Notes: generated by a model not told the origin, from the letters alone. 64,000 bases of DNA from Bacillus sp. ISL-37 (GCF_018613315.1 NZ_JAGGQL010000012.1:10257-74256), one strand, 5' to 3'; positions 8,226-16,691 are shown, numbered from the stretch's first letter. Program-made: numbers and translations.

Positions 8226-8905
8226 TTTCGATCCTTAAAGATGCGTGGACGATCGCCAGTAAAGACCTGAGCAATGAGATCAAAACAAAGCAGACGATCA
8301 GCATGATGGTCATCTTCTCGAGTCTCGTCGTCCTGATCTTCAGCTTTGCTTTCGATCCGACAAACAATATGGTAAAGGCCGTCATTCCAGGGCTCGTCTG
8401 GCTGATTACCGTGTTTTCCGGAATTCTGGGGCTGAATCGTTCCTTTCTTTCTGAACACGAAAACGATGCCCTGACTGGGTTGCGTTCGGCACCAATCGAC
8501 CCTTCCAGCATCTATCTTGGAAAGGTGTTAGCGAACTTCATCCTCGTAACGGCAGTACAGCTGGTCAGCATTCCAGTCTTGTTCCTGCTGTTCGACTACC
8601 GCTTTTTTGGAAAAGTGAGCTGGTTCATTCTTGTGGTCATCATCGGTACGCTCGGTTTCATCATCGTCGGGACCTTCCTGGCCGCGCTATCGGCAAACGC
8701 CAAGAACAGCGAGATGCTTTTGCCGGTTTTGCTGCTGCCGTTGCTAAGTCCGTTGCTGATCGCCGGGGTCCAGGCAACAAGGATCATTCTTGAAAATGAA
8801 ATGATTGCAGATGCTGCTTCATGGATCAGGCTGATGGGTGCTTACGATTTATTGTTCCTGGCTGCGTGCTTTTTCTTATTCGAATTTATTATGGAGGGAT
8901 CTTGA
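8222..8905 (+). CDS. ccmB: ABC transporter permease CcmB
   Basis: A 227-residue protein with about six membrane helices and the CcmB signature region near LNRSFLSEHENDALTGLRSAP (contact loop for the ATPase). It is the membrane partner of CcmA. Start and stop overlap the adjacent genes by four and one bases. Confidence 0.9.
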   Translation: MISILKDAWTIASKDLSNEIKTKQTISMMVIFSSLVVLIFSFAFDPTNNMVKAVIPGLVWLITVFSGILGLNRSFLSEHENDALTGLRSAPIDPSSIYLGKVLANFILVTAVQLVSIPVLFLLFDYRFFGKVSWFILVVIIGTLGFIIVGTFLAALSANAKNSEMLLPVLLLPLLSPLLIAGVQATRIILENEMIADAASWIRLMGAYDLLFLAACFFLFEFIMEGS

Positions 8906-9615
8906 TGAAAAAGAATACTGGCATTATCGACCGGCTGTTGCTGTTTACGTTGATTCCGTCATTTTTTATTGCACTTTATCTGATTTTTATATGGTCACCT
9001 GTTGAAAGGATAATGGGCGCTTCACAGAAAATTTTCTACTTTCATGTGGGCAGTGCCTGGGTAGCCTTTTTGGCCTTCGGAGTCGTTGGCTATTACAGCG
9101 TGAGGGTGCTGATCAAACCAAGACTCCAGCATCATATCAATGCCGGAATTTCCGCAGAAATCGGCGTTCTGTTTACAACGATAACGCTGATTACCGGGAT
9201 GATCTGGGGGAAATCGAGCTGGAATACGTGGTGGACATGGGAGCCGCGTCTTGCGACAACACTGATTCTATGGTTCATCTATGTAGCTTATCTTTTCGTC
9301 CGCAAGATGGATGGTTCAACTGAAAAAATCGCCAGGCTGTCAGCTGTTTTTGGCATCATTGGCGCCATCAATGTCCCGATTGTTTTCATGGCCATCCGCT
9401 GGTGGAACACGAAGCTGCATCCAGTCGTCTTCGGTGAAGGCAAAAACCAGTCCGGCGGCGGAATTGAACCAGATATGCTCGTCGCACTGCTGTTCTCGAT
9501 TTTTACGATTACCGTGCTGTACGCGTTCCTAATGCGCAAGGGGATTGAAATTGAAAAAATGAGGCACATCGTCAAAAAGGCAAAGTCAAAAGCAATTGAA
9601 AAGCTTGCAGGCTAA
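8905..9615 (+). CDS. ccmC: haem exporter/transfer protein CcmC
   Basis: A 236-residue membrane protein with six helices. The WWD motif is WGKSSWNTWWTWEPRL (residues about 98-113), with Glu where most CcmC proteins have Asp. Conserved flanking histidines are present (FYFHVGSAW and the later KLHPVV). It loads haem on CcmE. The ATG at 8905 follows ATGGAGGGAT and overlaps the ccmB stop by one base; a longer frame from 8821 has no ribosome site and overlaps ccmB. Confidence 0.92.
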   Translation: MKKNTGIIDRLLLFTLIPSFFIALYLIFIWSPVERIMGASQKIFYFHVGSAWVAFLAFGVVGYYSVRVLIKPRLQHHINAGISAEIGVLFTTITLITGMIWGKSSWNTWWTWEPRLATTLILWFIYVAYLFVRKMDGSTEKIARLSAVFGIIGAINVPIVFMAIRWWNTKLHPVVFGEGKNQSGGGIEPDMLVALLFSIFTITVLYAFLMRKGIEIEKMRHIVKKAKSKAIEKLAG

Positions 9616-9635
9616 TTACTAAGGAGGAATTTAAA

Positions 9636-9767
9636 ATGACTTACTTATTCATGGCTTACTCAGTTATTTGGACGTTGATCGCGGGTTATGTAGTAGTGCT
9701 TGGCCGCCGCCAGAAGCAGCTGAAAAAAGAGCTTGAACTACTTGAAGAATGGAACTCAGATTTTTAA
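9636..9767 (+). CDS. ccmD: CcmD-like 43-residue membrane peptide
   Basis: A 43-residue frame starting MTYLFMAYSVIWTLIAGYV, with one membrane helix (about 4-22) followed by basic residues and a short acidic helix ending LLEEWNSDF. A near-perfect AAGGAGGAA ribosome site lies upstream (9621-9629). CcmD peptides have exactly this plan and normally follow ccmC; they stabilise the CcmABC-CcmE complex. Too short for most gene finders. Confidence 0.85.
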   Translation: MTYLFMAYSVIWTLIAGYVVVLGRRQKQLKKELELLEEWNSDF

Positions 9768-9783
9768 AAAGCGGGTGAATAGA

Positions 9784-10290
9784 ATGGGCAAAAAGATTGT
9801 TCCGGTCATTGTCATCGCTGCCGTCATCGGAGTTCTCGGCTTTTTGGTCAGTGGACTGGAAGGAAAAGCATCGGCCCAGCCTGGTGACCAGTCCATCGAT
9901 TTTGAGCTGCAGGATATCGAAGGCAACACTTATAAATTATCGGATTTTAAAGGCCAGCCAGTGGTCCTTAACTTTTTCGCAACCTGGTGCGCACCGTGCA
10001 TTGACGAAGCTCCTGAACTGGAAGCGTTCGGCAAGGAGTATAAGGATGCAAAGCTTTTGATCCTCGCGAAAGGTGAGTCAAAAAAGCGGATGGCAAAATA
10101 CATCTCGGAAAGCGGCTCTGAGCTTACGTATCTTTTAGATACAAAAGAAGACATTTCAAAAGATTACAACGTCATCGGCCAGCCTGAAACCATCATCATC
10201 GACGGGAACGGAGTCATTGTTGAACGTTTCTCCGGCCCGACAACGAAAGACGATTTAATCAGTATGATCCAGGAAAAAGTTTCACCATAA
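9784..10290 (+). CDS. CcmG/ResA-type thiol-disulfide oxidoreductase
   Basis: A 168-residue protein with an N-terminal signal anchor (about 4-25) and a thioredoxin fold. The active site is FFATWC69APC72, with the TlpA/ResA-style continuation IDEAPELEAF and a cis-proline loop (IGQPETII). It should act outside the membrane to keep the cysteines of apocytochrome CXXCH sites reduced. The ATG at 9784 has GCGGGTGA upstream, 16 bases after ccmD. Family naming (CcmG, ResA, TlpA) is interchangeable at this level. Confidence 0.87.
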   Translation: MGKKIVPVIVIAAVIGVLGFLVSGLEGKASAQPGDQSIDFELQDIEGNTYKLSDFKGQPVVLNFFATWCAPCIDEAPELEAFGKEYKDAKLLILAKGESKKRMAKYISESGSELTYLLDTKEDISKDYNVIGQPETIIIDGNGVIVERFSGPTTKDDLISMIQEKVSP

Positions 10291-10320
10291 CCTTGGTTAA
10301 AGCACATCCGTGTTTTAATA

Positions 10321-10403
10321 AAGCTGTTTTCGCAGAAAGCTGCTAATCGACTAATGTAAAACAGGAGTAAGTTTTTTAAGGTAAAATCAAGCGAAAACAG
10401 CTT
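10321..10403. other. long-range 13-bp inverted repeat between ccm and nrf genes
   Basis: AAGCTGTTTTCGC (10321-10333) and GCGAAAACAGCTT (10391-10403) are perfect complements separated by 57 nt. The right arm is followed by TTTAGTAG, only a short T run. In mRNA this would form a large stem-loop between the maturation genes and nrfHA, suited to processing, differential stability or attenuation. Confidence 0.6.
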
Positions 10404-10446
10404 TTAGTAGATTGCGATAATCCGCTTTAAGGGAGGTGAGAAAAAG

Positions 10447-10971
10447 ATGCTGAAAAAGCTACTGGGAATAGACAAAAAGATGCTGTTATTCATTGGCGTA
10501 TTTGCTGGAATCATTGTTTCTGTCGTCACTGTCAAAACGCTTGCTTATACGGATTCACCTGAATTTTGCTCAAGCTGCCATATAATGACAGAGGTCCATG
10601 ACTCGTTCTCTGATTCCAACCACGCCGGTCTGTCCTGCGGTGACTGCCACTTGCCGCATGATACCATGGTGAATAAATATACCTATAAGGCAAAGGCCGG
10701 AATGACGCATGTGTATTTCAATACACTAGGCGAGGCAAAAATCCCTAAGGTGCTGCACGCAACAGAAGGTTCCGAAGAAGTCATAAATGAGAACTGCATC
10801 AGTTGCCATGAGAGTACGCTGGACAACGTTTCACATGATGCGAAAGACAGCTGTTCAAGCTGCCACCAGGCAGTGCCGCACGGCAAAGGCTTTAAAACAG
10901 AAGACTATTTTAAACCGCCGAAACCTGGCGAGCTTTTAGAAAATAAAGGAGGTACGATGAACAATGGCTAG
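10447..10971 (+). CDS. nrfH: cytochrome c nitrite reductase quinol-oxidising subunit NrfH
   Basis: A 174-residue NapC/NirT-family tetrahaem cytochrome. One N-terminal membrane helix (about 15-33) is followed by four CXXCH sites at residues 41, 64, 117 and 136. It takes electrons from menaquinol and passes them to NrfA. GGGAGGTGAG precedes the ATG. Its last eight bases overlap the nrfA start, typical for a tightly coupled complex. Confidence 0.93.
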   Translation: MLKKLLGIDKKMLLFIGVFAGIIVSVVTVKTLAYTDSPEFCSSCHIMTEVHDSFSDSNHAGLSCGDCHLPHDTMVNKYTYKAKAGMTHVYFNTLGEAKIPKVLHATEGSEEVINENCISCHESTLDNVSHDAKDSCSSCHQAVPHGKGFKTEDYFKPPKPGELLENKGGTMNNG

Positions 10972-12397
10972 AAATTTCCGCTGGGCATTCTTGCTCCTTG
11001 CGGCTGTCATGCTCATCATAACAGGCTGCTCCGGTTCGGAAGAAGAAGCAACTTCCGCAAGCGAGCTGAAAACGGGGCTGAGCAAAGACGAAATCAGCAA
11101 TGAGGCCTTTAAGGACCTTTTCCCGCTGCAATATGACAGCTACAAGCAAAATGAAAAAATGGAGGATACGAAGTACAGCGGTTCCGTCAAACGAAGCAAG
11201 TTCGACCATGATAAGGAACCGTATCTGCCAGTCCTTTTTAACGGCTATGGCTTTGCGACTGAGTACAATGAGGATCGCGGCCATATCTATGCAAATGAGG
11301 ATGTCCGGGCAATCGCGCGTATCACTGACAAATCAATCGGATCATGCTTAACCTGTAAGTCGACTGCTGTTCCTCACATGATTGAGGAAATGGGAGACGA
11401 TTACTGGGGCGGCAATTTTAACGAAGATATCTGGCCAAAAGCAGAAGCGATGGGTCATTCACCAATCGGCTGCTCGGACTGCCACGATCCACAGACAATG
11501 GACTTGAGGGTTACCCGTCCAAGCTTTATCAAGGGAATGGAATCACAGGGAATCGACATGACCAACCCAACGAAGAATGATATGAGGAACTATGTTTGCG
11601 GCCAGTGCCACGTAGAGTACTATTTTGCTGCAGATAACGGAGAAGTAACTTATCCTTGGGCAAACGGCTTCGAGCCTGAAGATATGTACGAGTATTATGA
11701 GACAACCGCAAAGGAACAAGGCTTTGAAAAAGACTGGGTCCACAACGTTTCAGGAACACCTATGCTAAAAGCACAGCACCCTGACTTTGAGACTCATATC
11801 GAAGGCCCGCATGGTGAAGCAGGAGTTACATGTTCAGACTGTCACATGCCATATGACAGGGTAGACGGCAAAAAGAAAATAAGCTCACACTGGTGGACGT
11901 CACCGCTTAAGACGATGGACCAGTCATGCGCAACCTGCCATACCAACAGGGATATGGATAAACTGAAAGAGCGTGTAATCGGTATCCAGGATAAACATAT
12001 GGAAGCACTTCATAAAGCTGAGGATATTTCGATTACCTCACACTATTACGTGAATAAGATGATTACTTCTGGAGTAAGCGAAGAAAAGGTTAAGCAAGCT
12101 CAGGAGCATATCAGAAAAGGACAATGGTTCTGGGATATCGTCGCGGCTGAGAGTGCGGCAGGATTCCATAATCCGCAGGGAGCAATGGATTCATTGAGAG
12201 TATCGATTGAAGAGTCGAATGAGGCGATCAATCTTGCCATCGAGGAATTGACAAAGAAAGGCGTAAACCTGGAAGAAGTCAAAGAAGAGATTGAAAAAGT
12301 GAAGAAGGCTGTTTACGACGAAAAAGATAACTTCAAGAAGAAAGAAAAAGCAGTCAATAGTTACTTCCCAGCACAACAGCCAGCTCCGAAAAAATAG
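10964..12397 (+). CDS. nrfA: ammonia-forming pentahaem cytochrome c nitrite reductase NrfA
   Basis: A 477-residue enzyme for six-electron reduction of nitrite to ammonium. It has a lipoprotein signal (lipobox LIITGC, Cys near 21), expected for a Gram-positive enzyme tethered outside. The catalytic haem site is CLTCK at residue 128, followed by four CXXCH sites at 170, 212, 290 and 322. The CXXCK lysine ligand marks true NrfA. It starts at ATG 10964 after AAAGGAGG. The neighbouring ccm genes probably exist to mature this unusual haem site. Confidence 0.95.
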   Translation: MARNFRWAFLLLAAVMLIITGCSGSEEEATSASELKTGLSKDEISNEAFKDLFPLQYDSYKQNEKMEDTKYSGSVKRSKFDHDKEPYLPVLFNGYGFATEYNEDRGHIYANEDVRAIARITDKSIGSCLTCKSTAVPHMIEEMGDDYWGGNFNEDIWPKAEAMGHSPIGCSDCHDPQTMDLRVTRPSFIKGMESQGIDMTNPTKNDMRNYVCGQCHVEYYFAADNGEVTYPWANGFEPEDMYEYYETTAKEQGFEKDWVHNVSGTPMLKAQHPDFETHIEGPHGEAGVTCSDCHMPYDRVDGKKKISSHWWTSPLKTMDQSCATCHTNRDMDKLKERVIGIQDKHMEALHKAEDISITSHYYVNKMITSGVSEEKVKQAQEHIRKGQWFWDIVAAESAAGFHNPQGAMDSLRVSIEESNEAINLAIEELTKKGVNLEEVKEEIEKVKKAVYDEKDNFKKKEKAVNSYFPAQQPAPKK

Positions 12398-12429
12398 AGA
12401 ATAGTAAATTTAGAGAAAAGATAAATACG

Positions 12430-12469
12430 AAAACACTGTGCAAATGGTAGTTTGTACGGTGTTTTCTTT
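12430..12469 (+). terminator. intrinsic terminator after nrfA
   Basis: AAAACAC and GTGTTTT pair around an extended stem (GTGCAAA with TTTGTAC); TTTC follows. It ends the ccm-nrf transcription unit. Confidence 0.7.
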
Positions 12470-12639
12470 AGTTTTGCAGAAAATGGGTTGAGTGTCAATA
12501 ATCAGGGATTCGTTTTATGAAAAATTAGCGGGAAATCGAGATAGATCAGAACATTTTTATTGGGGACTTGCGCAATGAAAATTCAAAACATGGAAGTAGT
12601 GCTGGACTTGATACAAAGATTTTTTGGAGTATGAAAACG

Positions 12640-12850
12640 AGTCTGATCTCCGCGTAAAATCACTTCAACCTTGGAAAACTAGCATGTTTTCTGCGTGAAA
12701 ATCACTTCACCTTGGAAAACTAGCATGATCCCAACTAAAGAATCACTTCAATACTGGAAAACGAGCATGATTCCCACGTAAAATCACTTCAACCTATGTA
12801 AAAATGCATAATTCTTGAACAAAGCATACTTTAACATGGAAAACGAGCTC
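12640..12850. repeat. 41-42 bp degenerate tandem array (family H)
   Basis: The block AATCACTTCA recurs with CACTT at 12661, 12703, 12744 and 12785 (spacings 42, 41, 41), each followed by TTGGAAAACTAGCATG or a variant. It lies downstream of nrfA and directly left of the 21-bp array. Confidence 0.7.
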
Positions 12851-12876
12851 GGTAATAGGTGCAATCTTCATTTCAA

Positions 12877-13018
12877 TTCGGGCAAAAGCTTTTTATTCCG
12901 CGAAAAGCCCTCATATTCCCGCGAAAAAGCTGCTTGATTCCGCGAAATATGCTCAGAATCCCGCGAAAATACATGGTAATTCCGCGAACTGGAAATTATC
13001 GAGTATTTTTTCCAATTT
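12877..13018. repeat. 21-bp tandem array (family F, copy 1) with conserved flank
   Basis: CCGCGAA occurs at 12898, 12919, 12940, 12961 and 12982, exactly 21 bp apart, within ATTCCGCGAA blocks; a degenerate unit lies near 12877. The last unit runs into a 33-bp flank (12986-13018) beginning GAACTGGAAATT and ending CCAATTT. That flank is shared with arrays at 20082 and, inverted, 41367. Confidence 0.85.
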
Positions 13019-13142
13019 AACTTCAAAAAAATAGAAAATTTCAACTTCATATCCCCTCATAAATTCCTATTGCAACCAATTGTGAAAACCACTAAAATTA
13101 CTTTGGTATTCGAAACTTATTTAATGAAAGAAGGCGTTTTTC

Positions 13143-14327
13143 ATGCCGCGAGCCTTGTGGCTTTTAATTATCGGGATGGCAGTCAATGTTACTGGATCTT
13201 CGTTTTTATGGCCTCTGAACACCATCTATATACATGATCACCTCGGCAAATCGTTGTCTGTTGCCGGAATCGTATTGATGCTAAACTCTGCTGCCAGCGT
13301 TATTGGCAATCTTTTTGGCGGCAGTCTTTTTGATAAAATTGGCGGTTATAAGTCTATTATTCTTGGAATCAGCATTACCATCATAGCGCTGCTTGGCTTG
13401 ACCTTATGGCCTGGCTGGCCCCAGTATATTTTCTTTTTAACACTGGTTGGTTTTGGTTCTGGAATCGTCTTTCCGGCAATGTACGCAATGGCAGGTTCGG
13501 TCTGGAAGGAAGGCGGCCGTAAAGCGTTCAACGCCATCTATGTGGCCCAGAACCTCGGAGTTGCGGTTGGAGCTGCGCTTGGCGGACTTGTCGCATCTTA
13601 TTCATTCCAGCTGATTTTCATGGCCAACGCCGCCATGTACCTGATCTTTATGATGATCGCTATTTTTGGCTATCGCAGCATTGACACCCGGGCAGCGAAG
13701 CAGACGAACGTCCTACAGGAAAACGGAGCGATCAAAAGCCATACCAAGCTGTATGCGCTACTTATCCTTGCTGTTGGCTACTTGCTTTGCTGGGTTGGTT
13801 ACGTACAGTGGCAAACAACGATCGCAGCTTATACTCAGGAATTGAACATCTCTCTGAACCAATATAGTATCCTCTGGACAATCAACGGCGCATTGATCGT
13901 TCTTGGCCAGCCAGTTGTAAACAGGCTGATCAAGCCGTTCCAGAATAAACTGAAATTGCAAATCATCATCGGAATGGTCATCTTCATGGTTTCCTATGCA
14001 GTTGCTGCAGGAGCTCAAGCATTCGCGGGATTCGTGGCTGCTATGGTAATCCTGACGATTGGAGAAATGCTGATCTGGCCGGCCGTTCCGACAATCGCAA
14101 ATGACCTGGCGCCAAAAGGCCGTGAAGGCTTTTACCAGGGAATCGTCAACAGCACCGCAACTGGCGGAAGGATGATTGGCCCTCTGATGGGTGGAATCCT
14201 AGTCGACCTGTACGGCATGCCAATGCTATTCGCGATTCTGATTGCACTTATGTTTGTCGGGATTTTTACTACTGTCATTTACGATCGGAAACTAAAGGAA
14301 TCTCACAATGTGGCTGCACAAGCATAA
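13143..14327 (+). CDS. yttB: MFS transporter, YttB-like
   Basis: A 394-residue major facilitator with about 12 membrane helices. The loop-2 motif GGSLFDKIGGYKS (residues about 59-71) is the classical MFS motif A. Overall character is that of DHA1-type drug exporters such as YttB; the substrate cannot be read from sequence. ATG at 13143 with GAAGGC upstream. It is a single gene between repeat arrays and its own terminator. It follows nrfA but lacks NarK-type nitrate-signature motifs. Confidence 0.78.
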   Translation: MPRALWLLIIGMAVNVTGSSFLWPLNTIYIHDHLGKSLSVAGIVLMLNSAASVIGNLFGGSLFDKIGGYKSIILGISITIIALLGLTLWPGWPQYIFFLTLVGFGSGIVFPAMYAMAGSVWKEGGRKAFNAIYVAQNLGVAVGAALGGLVASYSFQLIFMANAAMYLIFMMIAIFGYRSIDTRAAKQTNVLQENGAIKSHTKLYALLILAVGYLLCWVGYVQWQTTIAAYTQELNISLNQYSILWTINGALIVLGQPVVNRLIKPFQNKLKLQIIIGMVIFMVSYAVAAGAQAFAGFVAAMVILTIGEMLIWPAVPTIANDLAPKGREGFYQGIVNSTATGGRMIGPLMGGILVDLYGMPMLFAILIALMFVGIFTTVIYDRKLKESHNVAAQA

Positions 14328-14337
14328 AGAATCAGTA

Positions 14338-14371
14338 AAGAGCTGGGCCCAGGATGCCCGGCTCTTTTTAA
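14338..14371 (+). terminator. intrinsic terminator after yttB
   Basis: AAGAGCtGGGC pairs with GCCCgGCTCTT, followed by TTT. Confidence 0.85.
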
Positions 14372-14545
14372 AAAATTGGGGATGTGCGGCACCAGAGTTT
14401 GTCTGGACTGAAGAAGGCGCCTGCTCCTATCTAATCAGTCACAATTTATGCATTTTTTCTCGATAAAAAATGCATATTTTACATCTAATATAGGACTGTG
14501 AGATTATGATATAATCATACTTTGAAAGACAAGGGGGTGATTGGG

Positions 14546-15073
14546 TTGAAATTTAAAATCCTCGGAATTGCGTTTTTGGCTGCGGGTTTATTAACTGCCT
14601 GTAGTGGCGGAGAAGAATCTGCTGAACCTGAAAAACAACAAGAAAACATCAAGGAATTGGTGAGTGATTACAGCACGGGCAAAATTAAGGGCCACAATGC
14701 TTCCATCACCTCACAAGAGCTGACAGTTGCTGACAGTGAAGGGGACAAGCAAGTCTATGATATCTCGGAAGAAGACTTCTTCGTCTCAATCGCGCCTTAC
14801 GAAAATCAAACCCATCCTTGAACGAATCATAGCTTGACAGGTTGTCAAGGTGAACTAGTTGAAAAAGAGTTTGATGTATATATTGAGGATGAGGATGGAA
14901 ACGTGGTCGTTGACGAAAAGATGATGTCATACCAGAACGGTTTCATCGATTTGTGGCTCCCGCGTGATAAAAAATTCAAAACAAAGATTGGATATAACGG
15001 TAAAACTGTTGAATCAGAAATATCCACTTTTGAGAATGACGCCACTTGCATTACAACAATGCAGCTAATGTAG
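14546..15073 (+). CDS. cueP: CueP-type copper lipoprotein with in-frame UGA (selenocysteine candidate or nonsense)
   Basis: A frame of 175 codons interrupted only by TGA at 14819-14821 (codon 92). The N-terminus has a lipobox (LLTAC). Text around the stop reads SIAPYENQTHP-UGA-TNHSLTGCQGEL; in CueP proteins, as I remember them, the UGA position is a conserved cysteine eight residues before the cysteine of TGCQ, and both bind copper with a third Cys near the C-terminus (here TCITTMQ). The downstream part is otherwise undamaged. A hairpin CTTGACA-ggt-TGTCAAG begins 11 nt after the UGA. Start TTG at 14546 follows AAGGGGGTGA. CueP is an extracytoplasmic Cu(I)-binding protein. Either Sec insertion, a fresh nonsense mutation or a sequencing error could explain the stop. 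Confidence 0.8.
14833..14849 (+). promoter_or_regulatory. SECIS-like hairpin 3' of the cueP UGA
   Basis: CTTGACA-GGT-TGTCAAG is a perfect 7-bp stem with a G-first loop 18 nt downstream of UGA, within the 16-37 nt window described for bacterial SECIS elements. Caution: the conserved peptide LTGCQ itself favours this complementarity. Confidence 0.35.
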
Positions 15074-15077
15074 ATTA

Positions 15078-15104
15078 AAGCACCTTTTTTAGGTGCTTTT
15101 TTTC
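15078..15104 (+). terminator. intrinsic terminator after cueP
   Basis: AAGCACCT-tttt-AGGTGCTT followed by TTTTT. Confidence 0.92.
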
Positions 15105-15165
15105 TGCCTTTGCATTGTTTTCAGAAAAGTGTGATAAAATCAAAAGAAAAACCAGGTGACGGATT

Positions 15166-16530
15166 ATGAATGCGAAGCTTTTACATATACCCGCAGATAT
15201 TATTGAAACCATTGTAGAGAATGCGTTCGAATGGCTTGTTGTTGTTGATCGAGAAGGAAGGATCATCTATATCAATCATAATTATTGTGAATTCCTTGAA
15301 GTCAATCGTGAAGAAACGATTGGCAGGCATGTGACCGAAGTAATCGAAAATACCAGGATGCATATTGTGGCCCAGACTGGAAAAGAGGAACTGGCTGACT
15401 TGCAATTTATCAAGGGCAATTACATGATCGCCAACCGGGTGCCAATCATTAAAAATGGCGAAGTAATTGCCGCCTTTGGAACGGTATTTTTCAGGGATAC
15501 TCAGGAATGGATGAAGATGGACAGCCATGTAAAAAGCCTGCTGACCAGGATGCAGCCATACATCCAGAAAATTGATTCAGGCGTGAAATATACGCTTGAT
15601 GACATCCTTGGTGAGTCGCAGCAGATTATCAGTTTAAAAGAAAAAGTCAAAATGGTATCCAACAGCGATATTTCGATTCTGATCAGGGGAGAGAGCGGAA
15701 CAGGGAAGGAATTGTTTGCTCACAGCATCCACCAGCTAAGCAGTCGGAGCCAGAAGCCGTTCATCAAGGTGAACTGCGGTGCAATCCCTGAAAACCTGCT
15801 CGAATCCGAGTTGTTTGGCTATGAAGAAGGAGCTTTTACAGGCGCGAAAAAAGGAGGGAAAAAGGGGAAATTCCAGCTGGCTAATGGCGGTACCCTTTTC
15901 CTGGATGAAATTGGGGACATGCCGCTAAGCATGCAGGTAAAACTTTTGCGTGCCCTCCAGGATGGGGAAATAGAACCGATTGGTTCAACGAAATCCATTT
16001 CTGTTGATGTCCGGATCATCGCTGCCACTAACCGGCCGCTTGAAAACATGATTGAAGAGAAGCGATTCAGGGAGGATTTATTTTACCGGATCAATGTCGT
16101 TCCTTTCAGCGTTCCACCATTAAGGGAACGTGCTGAGGACTTAACACTGCTGATCGCTCATTTCATCGACAAGGTCACAAATCGGCTAGGCAAGCGGATT
16201 GCAGGAATCGAAAGCAATGTAAAGGAAATTCTGAAATCATACAGCTGGCCGGGAAATATACGCGAATTGGAAAATGTCATCGAAGCTGCGGTCCATTTGA
16301 CAAAAGGAGAACAGATTACGCTGGATTCCTTGCCGGATTATCTGCAAACACATACAGCCATGTATCGGTTCAATAACAAGAAGCTTAAGGATATCATTGA
16401 AGAAACAGAAAAATGGGTACTGATGCAAAGTCTTGAAAGAAATAAAGATGACAAAGTCCTGGTAGGCAGGGAGCTGGGGATCAGCAGGTCAACCCTTTAT
16501 GAAAAGCTTAATAAATACGGCCTCTTGTAG
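15166..16530 (+). CDS. sigma-54-dependent PAS/AAA+ transcriptional activator
   Basis: A 454-residue enhancer-binding protein. A PAS-like sensor occupies about residues 10-120, the AAA+ domain about 145-375 with Walker A GESGTGKE (175-182), the sigma-54-contacting loop GAFTGA (222-227), GGTLFLDEIGDMP and the R-finger region, and a Fis-type helix-turn-helix ends the protein (VGRELGISRSTLYEKLNKYG). It activates SigL-RNA polymerase. The next genes have a consensus -24/-12 promoter and repeated upstream palindromes, so their operon is the obvious target. The PAS ligand is unknown; a ketone body or related acid is inferred from context. Confidence 0.92.
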   Translation: MNAKLLHIPADIIETIVENAFEWLVVVDREGRIIYINHNYCEFLEVNREETIGRHVTEVIENTRMHIVAQTGKEELADLQFIKGNYMIANRVPIIKNGEVIAAFGTVFFRDTQEWMKMDSHVKSLLTRMQPYIQKIDSGVKYTLDDILGESQQIISLKEKVKMVSNSDISILIRGESGTGKELFAHSIHQLSSRSQKPFIKVNCGAIPENLLESELFGYEEGAFTGAKKGGKKGKFQLANGGTLFLDEIGDMPLSMQVKLLRALQDGEIEPIGSTKSISVDVRIIAATNRPLENMIEEKRFREDLFYRINVVPFSVPPLRERAEDLTLLIAHFIDKVTNRLGKRIAGIESNVKEILKSYSWPGNIRELENVIEAAVHLTKGEQITLDSLPDYLQTHTAMYRFNNKKLKDIIEETEKWVLMQSLERNKDDKVLVGRELGISRSTLYEKLNKYGLL

Positions 16531-16544
16531 TCCGGGAATTCGGA
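16531..16544. promoter_or_regulatory. candidate upstream activator site 1
   Basis: TCCG-GGAATT-CGGA, first of three TCCG-N6-CGGA elements, immediately after the activator stop codon. Confidence 0.55.
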
Positions 16545-16548
16545 ATGC

Positions 16549-16573
16549 TGTCCGAGTTTTCGGACTTTCTTTT
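16549..16573 (+). terminator. terminator of the activator gene; also candidate activator site 2
   Basis: GTCCGA-gttt-TCGGAC followed by TTTCTTTTTT is an intrinsic terminator. The same bases form TCCG-AGTTTT-CGGA (16551-16564), 20 bp from site 1, so the stem may serve both as RNA terminator and as DNA site. Confidence 0.65.
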
Positions 16574-16677
16574 TTCTAGCAATATTTTAATATGTTTTCA
16601 CTGTATGAATGGTAATTAATCAGAGGGAATTGGACAGGTAAAATCTATTAAGTAATGGTAATGGAAGATTGATAGAG

Positions 16678-16691
16678 TCCGGAATTCCGGA
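16678..16691. promoter_or_regulatory. candidate upstream activator site 3
   Basis: TCCGGAATTCCGGA is a perfect 14-bp palindrome of the TCCG-N6-CGGA pattern, centred about 60 bp before the -24 element. Confidence 0.6.

Noticed and set aside
13143-14327. NarK nitrate/nitrite transporter, because it follows nrfA
   Set aside because: No NarK signature motifs; a terminator and two repeat arrays separate it from nrfA; it looks like YttB.
14834-15073. Independent small gene starting at TTG 14834
   Set aside because: No ribosome site upstream, same frame as the lipoprotein part, and the text is the CueP C-terminal half.
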